From: Aeromicrobium senzhongii
Lineage (GTDB): Bacteria; Actinomycetota; Actinomycetes; Propionibacteriales; Nocardioidaceae
Direction of reading: 5' to 3'
Length of the DNA stretch: 64,000 nucleotides
Assembly: GCF_014334735.1 (NCBI RefSeq)
Contig: NZ_CP060587.1
Span: 868,001-932,000, forward strand
This document shows, one piece after another, positions 19,401-26,604 of the stretch. The position numbers and the translations under genes are program-made. Numbering within the stretch: position 1 is the first letter of the stretch; the number at the start of each line of letters is the position of its first letter. The notes below the pieces were generated by a model, which was not told the DNA's origin, searched no databases, and was given only the letters and a program-made list of their open reading frames with translations.

Positions 19401-19502
19401 CACACACCCGAGTACCGCGAGGCCATCGCGGAGTGGACGGGCGAGACGGTGCAGGTGCCCTCGACGGACCCCGCGAGCACCGAGCCGCTGCCGCCGGCGT
19501 GA
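16485..19502 (+). CDS. Large integral membrane protein with a split serine-hydrolase signature
   Basis: 1005 residues. The N-terminus (ELRVHGVRGTP, residues 12-22) resembles the first strand and oxyanion loop of alpha/beta hydrolases. About eight or nine membrane segments and an extracytoplasmic beta-rich domain (about 510-640) follow. The C-terminus has the nucleophile elbow GHSQGS (Ser834), with candidate Asp931 (RRSDPLGY) and His968 (MTHGGYQH). I infer a membrane-embedded lipase- or esterase-like enzyme whose fold is interrupted by the membrane domain. ATG 16485 has GGAGG seven bases upstream; an earlier start at 16455 lacks one. No substrate is predictable. It lies between proB and a FUSC gene of opposite strand. 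Confidence 0.75.
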   Translation: MPAPSTAQVVMELRVHGVRGTPTASMLGVDQSRVVQVAGDRLTGFYRIADGADPPLRTLPPGMALEAYSWGELTSGVRGMWGWVTRVLWLGLLPFALVNLAFWARTQVGENNGQARWGLRAVRVSGLILTAIAVLTACFIAIDLIAWQCFRANSVACPVLPGWLDGLASLTAGRRIAVTSLVPVAMVLGLVALTRQSVTRYEATPDAPAQATRDQEHDRCADNVLGHPRMWQGEHRTRQLLYLHVALALATIVLFSGVHLIAREATGPVWATTLAAAAVALLVVARALSVDEDDPEFRDTWKVSVAGTVHEFPRRPMDWMTGPGEMLRRMPLRPVALAAAVVVAAHLALLWTTDVTREDGDWYGANLWFIGLFVALTIVHVIVFVGGRARLRGTFLVVLLLLALVVGGRELPTLVLAGLTALVWLALMIWHHRQAAKPEQAAFAWGGAGASVMLGGATMVALLFTSAAAVAAADYLNDGSQSVADLTTRRNENAPLSAAGETDPLTLAGDVVLEGARIVRTNTTVAVTHGTVRTDALTRRSRVDPDSSYSMASSRVQHATLALPEGVTTVRLVSACFGTNSAKRSAVCTGESTGFRTAGVLIVRPTCEVDGTVRRCLTVDAAGGRVALEVTDPPQTPLVVPQILVWTPLMQLAVIVSGAVVTGLLVWRFRRRAAPLIRARVDDDDPVVPEQDRAAVKNARVTAALAHRGERLLDGIGAVASLLAVTTLALSSAGRPPWDWWEPARPLATLSLYVALGLSVALMMLGARIRRSPTARRNVGVLWDITTFWPRAAHPFAPPCYAERVVPEITTRVRWAMGEEGQDPGRVVVLSGHSQGSLICVAVASRLNGRATQLRLLTYGSQIRALYGRVFPAAAGPDALGYVPTTGPARMGEAWPDVPNTPPDDSPAMAVGLRERLQDPAHWVNLFRRSDPLGYRVYSDRDHVVLDRPTLEVRRAGSGDPGSMVMTHGGYQHTPEYREAIAEWTGETVQVPSTDPASTEPLPPA

Positions 19503-19503
19503 C

Positions 19504-20547
19504 CTACCGCCGCCGGGGCAGCGCGCGATCCCAGGCCACGACGACCGCCAGGCCCACCACGACGCCGAGGATGGTGTCGGACAGCCGGTCCTGCAGCAAC
19601 GACGTCACGGGCGCGGTCGAGCCCAGGTGCACCATCAGCAGCGCGAGCGGGGTGACGACCATCAGCGCGACCGCGTAGTTGCGGCCGATGAGCAGCTCGG
19701 CGCCGACCTGCAGGACGATCACGAGCAGGATCGTGGCGAGCGTGCCCAGGTCGAGGGCCAGCAGACCCGCGGCGACGACGACGCCCAGGAAGGTGCCGAC
19801 GGCACGATGCACGCCGCGCAGGACCTGGTGTCGGGTGCTCGGCCCGGCGATGGCGGCGGCCGCCGCGACCGACGCCCAGTAGGCGTGCCCGAGCCCGAAG
19901 ACGGTGGCGACGATCGCCGCCAGGGCGACGGCGAGCGTGACGCGGGTGATCTCGGGCGCCGTGCGCGGCGACCGCAGCGCGGCGTGCAGGGGCGCGTCCC
20001 AGTGCTGGCGGGGGCGGTGACGTGCCGGCGTCAGGGCGCCCATGGCCCCGACGACAAGAGCGAAGAGCGCTGTCGCCACGGCGACCGCGAGGTGAAGGGC
20101 GACGTCCCGGCTTGAAACAGGCGCCCCCGCGGTCGCGCCGACGGCGAAGACGGGGAAGAGGACGCCGGGCGGGTGCCAGGCCCAGACCAGCGAGGCCAGG
20201 GCGGCGACGGCCGCGATCCCGGCGAGGCCGACGACGACGAGCCACTCACCGGCTCCGGCGGCGGAGAGCACCGTCCCGGTCGCCACCGCGACGACGAGGA
20301 CGACGGCCGCGGTGCTCTGCATCAGGGCGCGGGGCCGGTGGGAGTTCGCCCGGCCGTACAGAGCCGTGAACGCACCGAAGGTGGCCGGCAGCGCCAGATC
20401 GAGGCGACCGATCGCCCACAGCAGGAGCAGCGGCATGCCCATGCTGACGCCGGCGCGCAGTGCGACCCAGTGCGCGTCCCCGTGCGGACCGAACGCCGTC
20501 AGTGACTCCCACGCGCGATGCAGGGCGGTGGAGTCGGAGGAGGGCAC
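19504..20547 (-). CDS. FUSC-family membrane protein
   Basis: 347 residues with about ten hydrophobic segments in two sets separated by a charged loop (TPARHRPRQHWDAP, about 165-180), the layout of FUSC / aromatic-acid-exporter-like proteins. The second half has GPSTRHQVLRGVHRAVGTFLG, typical of the family. It probably exports organic acids or contributes to envelope homeostasis. GTG 20547 (VPSSDSTALHR) is preferred to upstream starts that would run through the proA promoter. It is divergent from proA and converges on the membrane hydrolase gene. Confidence 0.78.
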   Translation of the reverse strand: MPSSDSTALHRAWESLTAFGPHGDAHWVALRAGVSMGMPLLLLWAIGRLDLALPATFGAFTALYGRANSHRPRALMQSTAAVVLVVAVATGTVLSAAGAGEWLVVVGLAGIAAVAALASLVWAWHPPGVLFPVFAVGATAGAPVSSRDVALHLAVAVATALFALVVGAMGALTPARHRPRQHWDAPLHAALRSPRTAPEITRVTLAVALAAIVATVFGLGHAYWASVAAAAAIAGPSTRHQVLRGVHRAVGTFLGVVVAAGLLALDLGTLATILLVIVLQVGAELLIGRNYAVALMVVTPLALLMVHLGSTAPVTSLLQDRLSDTILGVVVGLAVVVAWDRALPRRR

Positions 20548-20570
20548 GCCTCGATGGTAGAACTCGGAAC

Positions 20571-20576
20571 TAGACT
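20571..20576 (+). promoter_or_regulatory. -10 element of proA (leaderless type)
   Basis: TAGACT followed by six bases and ATG 20583. No Shine-Dalgarno sequence is present. Confidence 0.45.
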
Positions 20577-20582
20577 CGCCGC

Positions 20583-21827
20583 ATGGGTACCGAGGTTCGT
20601 GAAGCCGCACTGCGCGCGCGGGACGCCGCGCGGGTGCTGGCGCTCGCCACGCGCAAGGAGAAGGACGCCGCGTTGACGGCGATGGCCGAGGCACTGGTGG
20701 CCGGCACCGACCGCATCGTGGCCGCCAACGCCGAGGACGTCGCCGAGGCGCGAGCCGAGGGCACGCCCGAGAACGTCATCGACCGGCTGGCGCTCGACGT
20801 CGACCGGGTCGCGGCCTTCGCGCAGGGCGTCCGCGACATCGCGGCCCTGCCCGATCCGATCGGCGAGGTGGTGCGCGGGTCGACCCTGCCGAACGGCCTG
20901 CAGTTGCAGCAGATCCGCGTCCCGATGGGCGTCATCGGGATGATCTACGAGGGCCGTCCCAACGTCACGGCCGACGCCGCCGCGATCTGTCTCAAGGCCG
21001 GCAGCGCCTCGCTGCTGCGCGGCTCGCGCTCGGCCCGGCGCTCCAACGCGGTCATCGCCCGGATCATGCGCGACGCCGTCGCCTCGGCAGGCCTGCCCGC
21101 CGACGCGATCCAGGCGATCAGCGCCGAGGACCGCAGCACCTCCACCGACCTGATGACCGCCCGGGGCCTGGTCGATCTGGTCATCCCGCGCGGGGGAGCG
21201 GGTCTGATCCGCACGGTCGTCGAGCAGTCCACCGTCCCGGTGATCGAGACCGGCACGGGCAACGTCCACGTGTACGTCGACGCCGATGCCGACCTGGACA
21301 TGGCGCTGGACATCGTCATCAACTCCAAGACCCACCGCACGAGCGTGTGCAATGCGGCCGAATCGCTGCTGGTCCACCGTGACGTCGCCGACGAGTTCCT
21401 GCCGCGGGTCGTCAAGGAGCTGCAGGGACGCGACGTGGTGATCCACGGTGACGCCGCGTTCCAGGCGTTCGACGGGGTCGACGCGGCCACGGACGACGAC
21501 TACGCCACCGAGTACCTGGCGTCGGAGATCTCGGCGAAGGTCGTGGACTCCCTCGACGAGGCGGTCGACCACGTCCGCCGGTTCAGCTCGGGGCACACCG
21601 AGGCGATCGTGACCCGTTCGCTGGAGGCGGCCCGCCGCTTCACGATGGGGGTCGACTCGGCCGCGGTGATGGTGAACGCGTCCACACGGTTCACCGACGG
21701 CGGCGAGTTCGGCTTCGGGGCCGAGATCGGCATCTCGACCCAGAAGCTGCACGCTCGCGGTCCGATGGGCCTGACCGAGATGACCACGACCACCTACGTG
21801 GTGACGGGTGCCGGTCAGACGCGCTGA
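20583..21827 (+). CDS. proA: Glutamate-5-semialdehyde dehydrogenase (gamma-glutamyl phosphate reductase)
   Basis: 414 residues of the aldehyde dehydrogenase superfamily. It contains the NADP-binding region with '[16 protein letters not shown]', the active-site Cys in [13 protein letters not shown] (about residue 256), and the C-terminal [10 protein letters not shown]. It reduces glutamyl phosphate in proline synthesis. It has its own promoter and is not joined to proB. The downstream 49-residue membrane gene, nadD, rsfS and a phosphatase follow on the same strand. Confidence 0.95.
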   Translation: MGTEVREAALRARDAARVLALATRKEKDAALTAMAEALVAGTDRIVAANAEDVAEARAEGTPENVIDRLALDVDRVAAFAQGVRDIAALPDPIGEVVRGSTLPNGLQLQQIRVPMGVIGMIYEGRPNVTADAAAICLKAGSASLLRGSRSARRSNAVIARIMRDAVASAGLPADAIQAISAEDRSTSTDLMTARGLVDLVIPRGGAGLIRTVVEQSTVPVIETGTGNVHVYVDADADLDMALDIVINSKTHRTSVCNAAESLLVHRDVADEFLPRVVKELQGRDVVIHGDAAFQAFDGVDAATDDDYATEYLASEISAKVVDSLDEAVDHVRRFSSGHTEAIVTRSLEAARRFTMGVDSAAVMVNASTRFTDGGEFGFGAEIGISTQKLHARGPMGLTEMTTTTYVVTGAGQTR

Positions 21828-21835
21828 GACGCTGG

Positions 21836-21841
21836 TAGATT
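21836..21841 (+). promoter_or_regulatory. -10 element of the 49-residue membrane peptide gene
   Basis: TAGATT followed by six bases and ATG 21848, nine bases after the proA stop. This implies an independent start for the small gene and possibly for nadD. Confidence 0.45.
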
Positions 21842-21847
21842 GTGGCC

Positions 21848-21997
21848 ATGCTCGATCTGATCCTGGCCGCTGAAGAAGCGGCTGAACACGGTGAGGCCGC
21901 GGTGAACCCGTTCGTCTTCGGCGCCATCGCCCTCGCTGTCCTGATGGCGCTCCTCCTCATCACCGTCGTCTTCGGGTTGGGTCGCGAGCACACCTGA
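21848..21997 (+). CDS. Short single-pass membrane protein
   Basis: A 49-residue open frame, [20 protein letters not shown] followed by one long hydrophobic helix (about 21-43, [20 protein letters not shown]) and the tail GREHT. It lies between proA and nadD, two bases before the nadD ATG, and has its own -10 element. Short membrane proteins at this spot are, to my knowledge, common in related actinobacteria; function is unknown. Codon use (strong third-position G/C) supports translation. Confidence 0.7.
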   Translation: MLDLILAAEEAAEHGEAAVNPFVFGAIALAVLMALLLITVVFGLGREHT

Positions 21998-21999
21998 GC

Positions 22000-22629
22000 A
22001 TGAGCGATCGTCGCCGCCGCATCGGCGTGATGGGCGGCACGTTCGACCCCATCCACCACGGACACCTCGTCGCCGCCAGCGAGGTGCAGTCGTGGTTCGA
22101 CCTCGACGAGGTCGTCTTCGTCCCCACGGGCCAGCCCTGGCAGAAGTCCGACCGCGAGGTCTCCCCGCCGGAGGACCGCTATCTGATGACGGTCATCGCC
22201 ACGGCGGCGAACCCACGGTTCAACGTCAGCCGGGTCGACATCAACCGTGAGGGGCCGACCTTCACGATCGACACCCTGCGCGACCTGTCCGCTGCGTACC
22301 CCGACGCCGACCTGTACTTCATCACCGGCGCGGACGCCATGGCGGCGATCCTCACCTGGCGCGACCACCGCGAGCTCTTCGAGCTGGCGCACTTCGTCGG
22401 CTGTACGCGACCGGGTCACGAGATGAACGAGTCGACGCTCGAGGGCCTGCCCCGCGAGCGCGTCACCCTCGTCGAGATCCCGGCGCTGGCGATCAGCTCC
22501 ACCGACTGCCGTGCGCGGGTCCACAGCGGCGAGCCGGTCTGGTACCTCGTGCCCGACGGCGTCGTCCAGTACATCGGCAAGCACGGCCTCTACCAACCTG
22601 AAGAACGAACGACGAAGGACGCCTCATGA
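22000..22629 (+). CDS. nadD: Nicotinate-nucleotide adenylyltransferase
   Basis: 209 residues with the nucleotidyltransferase signature [15 protein letters not shown] (about 9-23) and the C-terminal ISSTDCRAR motif (normally ISSTxIR). It makes nicotinic acid adenine dinucleotide in NAD synthesis. The stop overlaps the ATG of rsfS (ATGA, 22626-22629). Confidence 0.95.
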   Translation: MSDRRRRIGVMGGTFDPIHHGHLVAASEVQSWFDLDEVVFVPTGQPWQKSDREVSPPEDRYLMTVIATAANPRFNVSRVDINREGPTFTIDTLRDLSAAYPDADLYFITGADAMAAILTWRDHRELFELAHFVGCTRPGHEMNESTLEGLPRERVTLVEIPALAISSTDCRARVHSGEPVWYLVPDGVVQYIGKHGLYQPEERTTKDAS

Positions 22630-22985
22630 CCGCCACCGATCGCGCGATCGAACTGACTCGTGCCGCAGCACATGCCGCCGCCGACAAGCAGGCGGACGAC
22701 CTCATCGCCTTCGACGTCTCCGACCAGCTCGCCATCACCGATGTCTTCCTGCTCGCCTCGGCGTCGAACCCGCCGCAGATGAACGCGGTCAAGGACGCCA
22801 TCGAGAAGAAGCTCCTCGAGCTGGGTGCCAAGACGATCCGCCGCGAGGGCCAGCGCGAGTCGCGCTGGATCCTCATGGACTACGGCGACATCGTCGTGCA
22901 CATCCAGCACACCGAGGAGCGCGCCTTCTACGCCCTCGAGCGGTTGTGGAACGACTGCCCGGCGATCGACCTGCAGCTCTCGTGA
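22626..22985 (+). CDS. rsfS: Ribosomal silencing factor RsfS
   Basis: 119 residues of the RsfS/Iojap family, with [19 protein letters not shown], '[16 protein letters not shown]' and a C-terminal ALERLW. It binds L14 and blocks subunit joining in starvation. It overlaps nadD at its start and the phosphatase GTG at its end (GTGA, 22982-22985), giving a three-gene coupled unit. Confidence 0.95.
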   Translation: MTATDRAIELTRAAAHAAADKQADDLIAFDVSDQLAITDVFLLASASNPPQMNAVKDAIEKKLLELGAKTIRREGQRESRWILMDYGDIVVHIQHTEERAFYALERLWNDCPAIDLQLS

Positions 22986-23650
22986 AGCCCGGCAGCACGA
23001 TGGGTCGCCGCGTCATCTTGTGGCGGCACGGCCGCACCGAGTGGAACGTCGCCGGCCGCGTGCAGGGCCAGACCGACATCGCGCTCGACGAGGTCGGCCG
23101 CCAGCAGGCCGTCGAGGCCGCGGCGCGGCTGGCGTCGCTGGCGCCCGCGCGCATCGTCAGCTCGGACCTGTCGCGTGCTGCCGACACCGCAGGGGCGCTG
23201 AGCGAGCGCACGGGCGTGCCGGTCGAGCTCGACCCGCGACTGCGCGAGCTCGCCTTCGGGGCGCGCGAGGGGCTCACCTGGCGCGAGTCCTGGGAGCGCT
23301 TCCCGACCCAGATGCAGGCGTGGGCCGACGGTGACGAGACCCAGATCGAGGGTGCCGAGACGCACGCCCAGGCCGGGGCCCGCCTCGCCGCCGCGCTGCG
23401 CGAGTACCTCGACGAGCTTCCGCTGGGCGAGACGCTCGTCGTCGTCGCCCACGGCGCCGTCCTGCGCACGGGCATCCTGGAGTTCCTCGGCATCCCCGAG
23501 TCCTCGTGGCGTCAGTTCGGCGGCCTGTCGAACTGCCACTGGTCGGTGCTGGAGGAGGCGCGGTACCAGGACTGGTCGCAGTGGCGCCTGTCCGAATGGA
23601 ACACCGGATCGCTCCCGGAGCCGGTCATGTCGGACGACGAGACCGAATAG
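22982..23650 (+). CDS. Histidine phosphatase (phosphoglycerate-mutase-like)
   Basis: 222 residues with the RHG motif (Arg15-His16-Gly17 in LWRHGRTEWN), SSDLSRAADTA, the acid region LRELAFGAREG, and the second catalytic His in VVVAHGAVLR. Substrate is unknown; in actinobacteria this position is often annotated as phosphoglycerate mutase or glucosyl-3-phosphoglycerate phosphatase. GTG 22982 overlaps rsfS; ATG 23000 is an alternative start. Confidence 0.88.
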   Translation: MKPGSTMGRRVILWRHGRTEWNVAGRVQGQTDIALDEVGRQQAVEAAARLASLAPARIVSSDLSRAADTAGALSERTGVPVELDPRLRELAFGAREGLTWRESWERFPTQMQAWADGDETQIEGAETHAQAGARLAAALREYLDELPLGETLVVVAHGAVLRTGILEFLGIPESSWRQFGGLSNCHWSVLEEARYQDWSQWRLSEWNTGSLPEPVMSDDETE

Positions 23651-23653
23651 GGG

Positions 23654-23671
23654 GACCCCGGTTTGGGGGTC
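23654..23671 (+). terminator. Hairpin after the histidine phosphatase
   Basis: GACCCC - GGTTTG - GGGGTC, six paired bases four bases after the stop. There is no T-tract, so Rho-independent termination is uncertain. Confidence 0.35.
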
Positions 23672-23686
23672 TCGAGGGGGAGCAGT

Positions 23687-23692
23687 TAGTAT
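23687..23692 (+). promoter_or_regulatory. Probable -10 element of tRNA-Ala
   Basis: TAGTAT, 16 bases before the mature tRNA 5' end, in an AT-richer stretch. The -35 is not convincing. Confidence 0.4.
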
Positions 23693-23708
23693 TGCTGAGG
23701 TTGTTAGC

Positions 23709-23781
23709 GGGGCATTGGCGCAGTTGGTAGCGCGCTTCCATGGCATGGAAGAGGTCAGGAGTTCGAATCTCCTATGCTCCA
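23709..23781 (+). tRNA. tRNA-Ala, anticodon GGC
   Basis: A 73-base cloverleaf. Acceptor stem GGGGCAT/ATGCTCC has one G-U pair, D arm GCGC-AGTTGGTA-GCGC, anticodon arm CTTCC-ATGGCAT-GGAAG with GGC in the loop, T arm AGGAG-TTCGAAT-CTCCT, and discriminator A. The 3' CCA is not encoded in full (genome reads CCG), so it must be added after transcription. No integrase or repeated 3' end was found nearby. Confidence 0.96.
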
Positions 23782-23787
23782 CCGAAC

Positions 23788-23821
23788 AGAGGTCGATCCA
23801 GAGAATGGATCGGCCTCTTCT
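23788..23821 (+). terminator. Terminator after tRNA-Ala
   Basis: An 11-base stem (23789-23799 with 23807-23817, one G-U pair), seven-base loop AAGAGAAT-like, followed by TTCTC. It lies seven bases beyond the tRNA. Confidence 0.65.
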
Positions 23822-23850
23822 CATGTGCGGGCGTGGGCCAGACTGGGGTC

Positions 23851-24792
23851 ATGGCGCGCTATGTGACGTACTCCCGGACCGGCGGACCCGAGGTCCTCGA
23901 GCTGCACGAGGGGCCCGACCCCACGCCCGGTGACGGGAAGGTGGTCGTCGAGATCCGCGCGGCCGGGGTGAACCCGATCGACCTGAAGCTGCGAGCCGGC
24001 ATCCGGCCGTCACCGCCCTTCACCGAGCCGCGTCGCGTGGGCTTCGACGGCGGTGGTGTCATCGTGGCGGTGGGTGCCGGCGTGGACGGCGTCGGCGTCG
24101 GCGACGAGGTCGTCATCCAGAACACCCAGGGCACGTACGCCACGCACGTCGTGGCCGACCCCGGCCACCTCACGGCCAAGCCCGAGGGCGTCGACTTCGA
24201 GACGGCGGCCGCGCTGGGTGTCCCCGTCTCGACCGCGTACCAGGCCCTGCGCTCGCTCGAGGTCGAGAACGGCGACCGGCTGCTGCTGCACGGCGGCTCC
24301 GGCAGCGTCGGTCAGGCGGTGGTCCAGCTCGCGGTGGCCCGCGGTGCCCACGTCGTGGCGACGGCGGGGGAGCGCAACCACGACCGCCTGCGCGAGCTGG
24401 GCGCGACGCCGGTGACTTACGGCGAAGGACTGCTGGAGCGACTGCGTGAGGCGTCCCCGGAGGGCTACACGGTCTCGCTGGACTGTGCGGGCACGCAGGA
24501 GGCGCTGGAGACGAGTCTGGAGCTCGTGGACCGCGCCCGGATCGGCACGATCGTGCAGGGCGCCCAGTACCACGACCTGGGCCTGCAGGCGTGGTCCGGC
24601 GGGTCGCCCGAGCCCCTCACGCCGCAGCAGCAGGCCTGGCGCGAGGAGGCCGTCCCCGCGGTCCTGCCGCTCATCGCCTCGGGCGCGTTCCAGGTCGAGA
24701 TCGGGCGCGTCCTGCCCCTCGACCAGGCCGTCGAGGCGCACCGGCTCAGCGAGGCCGGCGACGTGCGCGGCAAGATCGTGCTCGTGCCCTGA
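23851..24792 (+). CDS. Quinone-oxidoreductase-like medium-chain dehydrogenase
   Basis: 313 residues of the zinc-independent MDR family. The N-terminal catalytic domain (AGVNPIDLKLRAG, about 40) lacks zinc ligands. The Rossmann segment is GGSGSVGQAVVQLAVARG (about 150-166). It would reduce quinones or enones with NADPH. ATG 23851 is preceded by CAGACT and six bases, another start without a ribosome-binding site. The open frame continues back into the tRNA, so it could be misannotated longer. A TetR gene follows after 22 bases. Confidence 0.86.
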   Translation: MARYVTYSRTGGPEVLELHEGPDPTPGDGKVVVEIRAAGVNPIDLKLRAGIRPSPPFTEPRRVGFDGGGVIVAVGAGVDGVGVGDEVVIQNTQGTYATHVVADPGHLTAKPEGVDFETAAALGVPVSTAYQALRSLEVENGDRLLLHGGSGSVGQAVVQLAVARGAHVVATAGERNHDRLRELGATPVTYGEGLLERLREASPEGYTVSLDCAGTQEALETSLELVDRARIGTIVQGAQYHDLGLQAWSGGSPEPLTPQQQAWREEAVPAVLPLIASGAFQVEIGRVLPLDQAVEAHRLSEAGDVRGKIVLVP

Positions 24793-24802
24793 GAGCGCGC
24801 GT

Positions 24803-24808
24803 CATAAT
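24803..24808 (+). promoter_or_regulatory. -10 element of the TetR gene (leaderless type)
   Basis: CATAAT, one base from the consensus TATAAT, then six bases to ATG 24815. Confidence 0.5.
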
Positions 24809-24814
24809 GGGCTG

Positions 24815-25387
24815 ATGCCCAAGATCTCCGCGCCGACCGTCGGCGCGCACCGCGAGGCACAACGTGCTGCGCTGGTGCGCGCCGCGACGGAGCTGCTGAG
24901 GGAGTCGGGTCTGGCCGGCGTGAGTCCGCGAACCGTCACCGAACGCGCGGGGATGGCGCGGTCGAGCTTCTACGACTACTTCCCATCGAAGGACGACCTG
25001 GTCGTCGCCGTGGCGATCGTGGCGTTCGACCGGTGGAACCAGGAGATCGACGCCGCTCTCGCCGATGTCGAACCCGGCCTGCCCCGACTCCGGGCGCTGG
25101 TCGACGCGACGATGCGCATGACCGCCGACGGGGAGCACGGCCTGGCCGGGGCCCTGCGCCAGGCCGAGCTGTCGCCCACGCAGTTCGAGAACCTCATGGC
25201 CCTGCACGAGGTCCTGATGCGGCCCGTGGCCGCGGTGATGGCCGAGGTCGGGATGCCTGATCGGTTCCTGCCGCTCGTCCAGAGCGCCCTCGGCTCGGGC
25301 GTGAGCCTGGTCCAGCGCGGTGGTGACCCCGTGCAGGCCGCGGATGACGTCTTCACCCTCCTCACGGCCGGTGTGCCCCGCGCCTGA
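24815..25387 (+). CDS. TetR/AcrR-family regulator
   Basis: 190 residues. The N-terminal HTH (about 15-60) has the TetR pattern LLRESGLAGVSPRTVTERAG...SSFYDYFPSKDDL. The ligand-binding helices (about 70-185) are not diagnostic. It precedes an ABC transporter, and a 21-base near-perfect dyad lies between the two genes, so it probably represses the transporter. No similar dyad is seen at its own promoter, so autoregulation is not obvious. Confidence 0.88.
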   Translation: MPKISAPTVGAHREAQRAALVRAATELLRESGLAGVSPRTVTERAGMARSSFYDYFPSKDDLVVAVAIVAFDRWNQEIDAALADVEPGLPRLRALVDATMRMTADGEHGLAGALRQAELSPTQFENLMALHEVLMRPVAAVMAEVGMPDRFLPLVQSALGSGVSLVQRGGDPVQAADDVFTLLTAGVPRA

Positions 25388-25419
25388 GCCCCTTGGCCCG
25401 GGGTGGCAGACTGGGATTG

Positions 25420-25440
25420 TTGCCGACAGGGTGTCGGTAA
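25420..25440. promoter_or_regulatory. Probable TetR operator upstream of the ABC transporter
   Basis: TTGCCGACA - GGG - TGTCGGTAA: nine-base arms with one mismatch. It overlaps a possible promoter (TTGCCG 25420-25425, 17 bases, TGATAC 25443-25448), a position suited to repression. A second short repeat, GGTA-ACCTGA-TACC, lies at 25436-25449. Confidence 0.6.
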
Positions 25441-25461
25441 CCTGATACCCGAGGGACACGC

Positions 25462-26604
25462 ATGTTTCTAGCCTTGCGCGAGCTGCGGTTCGCACGCGGC
25501 CGCTTCGCCCTGATGGGCACGGTGATCGCGTTGATCTCCGTGCTGGTCGTGTTGCTGTCCGGACTGTCGTCCGGACTGGTCAACGACGGCGTTTCCGGCC
25601 TGAAGTCCATGCCTGTCACCGCCTTCGCCTTCGACGAGGGCACGATGAAGGACAACGCCTTCAGCCGCTCGGTCCTCGAGGAGGACCAGCTGCAGCCCTG
25701 GCGCGACGCCGAGGGCGTCGAGGCCGCCGAGCCCATGGGCGTGAGCATCGTCAACAGCACGACGAGCGAGGGCCAGCAGGTCGACCTGACGCTCTTCGGC
25801 GTCGAGACCGACGGCTTCCTGGCTCCGGAGACCTCACAGGGCGATGGCCTGGGGCCGGTCAACGGCATCGTCGTCTCCGAGACCCTGAAGGACGACGGCG
25901 TCGAGATCGGCACCGTCATGACCCTGGACCGGATCGACGTCGAGCTGACGGTCGTCGGCTTCACCGAGGGGCAGGCGACCTTCGGTCACGTCGACGTGGC
26001 GTACCTGCCGCTCGCGACGTGGCAGCTGATCGCCTCGAACACCGCGCAGGCGGGTGTGCCCACCGAGGCCACCGTCGCCGCCTCCGACCACAGCCTGTTC
26101 AGCGCCGTCGCCGTGCAGGCGAAGGACGACGCAGACGTGGACCTCGCCGCCGCCGACAAGGCCGCCGGCACCACGAGCATGACCCTCACCGAGTCGTTCA
26201 ACGCCTCGCCGGGCTACGAGGCCGAGACGATGACCCTGAGCATGATCCAGGTCTTCCTCTACGTGATCTGCGCGCTCGTCGTGGGCGCCTTCTTCACGGT
26301 GTGGACGATCCAGCGGGCCGGCGACCTGGCCGTGCTGCGCGCCATGGGCGCCTCCAGCCGCTACCTGCTCCGCGACAGCATCGCGCAGGCCACCCTCGTG
26401 CTGCTGGTCTTCACCGGCATCGGTGTGGCCGCCGGAGTCGCGTTGGGTGCTGCGATGCCCGCCGCGATGCCGTTCGAACTCGAGGCCGGCCCGATCGCGG
26501 TCGCCTCGCTCCTGACCATCGTGCTGGGTTTGCTGGGCGCCGCCGTCTCGGTGCTGCGCATCACCCGGATCGATCCCCTCGCCGCGCTGGGAGGCCGCCG
26601 ATGA
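25462..26604 (+). CDS. ABC transporter permease, FtsX/MacB type
   Basis: 380 residues with one N-terminal membrane helix (about 17-40, MGTVIALISVLVVLLSG), a roughly 220-residue extracytoplasmic domain, and three C-terminal helices (about 265-290, 310-335 and 350-370). This is the FtsX-domain permease topology. Such permeases export or extract lipids, peptides or drugs. The stop overlaps the ATG of the ATPase gene (ATGA, 26601-26604). It is probably controlled by the TetR protein upstream. Confidence 0.88.
   Translation: MFLALRELRFARGRFALMGTVIALISVLVVLLSGLSSGLVNDGVSGLKSMPVTAFAFDEGTMKDNAFSRSVLEEDQLQPWRDAEGVEAAEPMGVSIVNSTTSEGQQVDLTLFGVETDGFLAPETSQGDGLGPVNGIVVSETLKDDGVEIGTVMTLDRIDVELTVVGFTEGQATFGHVDVAYLPLATWQLIASNTAQAGVPTEATVAASDHSLFSAVAVQAKDDADVDLAAADKAAGTTSMTLTESFNASPGYEAETMTLSMIQVFLYVICALVVGAFFTVWTIQRAGDLAVLRAMGASSRYLLRDSIAQATLVLLVFTGIGVAAGVALGAAMPAAMPFELEAGPIAVASLLTIVLGLLGAAVSVLRITRIDPLAALGGRR

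Noticed and set aside
23740-23850. An N-terminal extension of the quinone-oxidoreductase gene into the tRNA.
   Set aside because: The frame is open by chance through the tRNA and terminator; family members start at ATG 23851.
23709-23851. tRNA-Ala as an attachment site for an integrated element.
   Set aside because: No integrase, no direct repeat of the tRNA 3' end, and ordinary chromosomal genes on both sides.
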